Shown piece after piece: positions 63,327 through 64,000 of a DNA stretch of 64,000 bases. The notes below the pieces were generated by a model. The model was not told the origin of the DNA, did not search any database, and saw only the letters and a list, made by a program, of their open reading frames with translations. Source of the stretch: Thalassomonas sp. M1454 (GTDB lineage: Bacteria > Pseudomonadota > Gammaproteobacteria > Enterobacterales > Alteromonadaceae). The position numbers were made by a program, and so were the translations under genes. How positions within the stretch are numbered: the first letter of the stretch is position 1; each line of letters begins with the position of its first letter. Location: contig NZ_VKDD01000002.1 in the NCBI RefSeq assembly GCF_007097525.1, forward strand, positions 496,001 to 560,000, read 5' to 3'.

Positions 63327-64000
63327 TTACTTTTTCCCGTAACGTCTTACACGGATATCTGCTTGCTCTTTATGTCCTGCAAAACCTTCAACAGCACATA
63401 AACGAGAACAATATTGACCGACCATCAATGATGCTTCTTCCGTAACTTTTTGGTAAGTACATGTTTTTATGAACTTTCCAACCCATAGACCACCAGTATA
63501 GCGTGCTGCTTTACGAGTTGGAAGAGTGTGGTTTGTACCAATACATTTATCACCATAGGAAACGTTTGTTTCAGGACCTAAAAATAGTGCCCCGAAGTTT
63601 TGCATGTTGTCTTTAAAATACTGTGGATCTTCAGTCATTACTTGCACGTGTTCAAATGCCAAGTTATTAGCAACTTCAACCATTTCATCAACGGTGTCAC
63701 ATACAATAACTTCACCAAAGTCACGCCAAGCTTGGCCTGCGACTTCACCTGTTGGTAAAATAGTTAGCTGACGCTCTACTTCAGCCATAGTGTCTTTTGC
63801 TAGTTGTTCACTGGTGGTTAATAACACTGCTGGTGAAGTAGGGCCATGCTCTGCCTGACCAAGTAAGTCAGCGGCACATAGTTCACCATCTACAGTTTCA
63901 TCAGCAATTACTAATGTTTCAGTAGGGCCGGCAAATAAATCAATACCGACACGTCCGAATAATTGACGCTTAGCTTCAGCAACAAATGCATTACCTGGTC
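63327..64000 (-). CDS. Histidinol-dehydrogenase-like enzyme, C-terminal part
   Basis: Partial: the frame is open to the right edge and continues beyond it (about 224 codons visible). It reads [54 protein letters not shown], and ends [21 protein letters not shown] before a C-terminal [14 protein letters not shown]. These are HisD-family motifs (QAEH and NHTLPT regions hold zinc and catalytic His residues). Placement with a LacI regulator, aldolase and hydrolases argues for a catabolic relative, such as the sulfopropanediol dehydrogenase type, which oxidises an alcohol to an acid with two NAD+. It is the first visible gene of the six-gene minus-strand block. Confidence 0.87.
   Translation of the reverse strand, partial: PGNAFVAEAKRQLFGRVGIDLFAGPTETLVIADETVDGELCAADLLGQAEHGPTSPAVLLTTSEQLAKDTMAEVERQLTILPTGEVAGQAWRDFGEVIVCDTVDEMVEVANNLAFEHVQVMTEDPQYFKDNMQNFGALFLGPETNVSYGDKCIGTNHTLPTRKAARYTGGLWVGKFIKTCTYQKVTEEASLMVGQYCSRLCAVEGFAGHKEQADIRVRRYGKK

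Noticed and set aside
44685-64000. Island as a complete L-rhamnose or L-fucose non-phosphorylating pathway
   Set aside because: The lactonase and aldolase families fit, but no sugar dehydrogenase or sugar-acid dehydratase is seen in the window, and the SnoaL-like and MetE-like genes are not part of those pathways. Genes beyond the right edge could change this.

Overview
The window is a gene-dense, AT-rich stretch of a gammaproteobacterial chromosome. Gene content points to a marine Alteromonadales member, most likely of the Colwelliaceae (Colwellia/Thalassotalea type). The signs are the long form of PurC, a mltD-gloB-yafS order, a lysine riboswitch before lysC, a NorM-type MATE gene back to back with ribE, several TonB/SSS transport genes and a PL6 alginate-lyase-like lipoprotein. 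The genus assignment is inference; no rRNA gene is present to settle it.

Positions 1-16 kb are mostly housekeeping: the 5' part of rlmA, xthA, an RstA/RstB-like two-component pair, ychJ, a sulA-like division inhibitor with two LexA boxes, ackA-pta, an FdhF/YdeP-type molybdoenzyme with fdhD, a Tat-exported dienelactone-hydrolase-like protein, tRNA-Val(GAC) and a MATE exporter divergent from ribE. From 17 to 36 kb lie a large lipoprotein of unknown role, the thrS-infC-rpmI-rplT translation operon (infC starts at ATT, and the thrS leader holds a tRNA-Thr anticodon-arm mimic), purC, mltD, gloB, a YafS-like methyltransferase, an FGGY kinase, a Nif3-like protein, a cytochrome b561/YceI pair, elyC and riboswitch-controlled lysC. 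Between rplT and mltD are two conspicuous repeat structures: a GCTAGAA heptamer array inside an inverted-repeat element, and six tandem copies of a 46-bp palindrome-bearing unit. From 36 to 44 kb come a glutathione peroxidase, a beta-hydroxyacid dehydrogenase, the PL6 lyase, a DUF4382 lipoprotein, sbcB and upp-uraA.

The most interesting region runs from about 44.7 kb to the end and looks like one catabolic island of unknown substrate. It contains a TonB-dependent receptor, a TPR-sulfotransferase, a MetE-like zinc methyltransferase and an SSS sodium symporter. It also has a COG3618-type amidohydrolase/lactonase, two exported alpha/beta hydrolases, one cytoplasmic alpha/beta hydrolase and an HpcH/HpaI-type aldolase. 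A LacI-family regulator and the C-terminal part of a histidinol-dehydrogenase-like enzyme lie at the right end. Five SnoaL/NTF2-like proteins are present, most with two domains; three share a WYGP(A/G)GIG motif. The genes form three transcription blocks with overlapping ends. A 14-bp palindrome (TGACTTCGAAGTCA) lies on the promoter between the symporter and hydrolase blocks, and an 11/14 match lies on the receptor promoter, so both could be controlled by the LacI-type protein encoded in the island. A plausible flow is uptake, periplasmic ester or lactone cleavage, symport, cytoplasmic lactone opening, oxidation and aldol cleavage to pyruvate plus an aldehyde. The substrate and the job of the SnoaL-like proteins cannot be read from the sequence.
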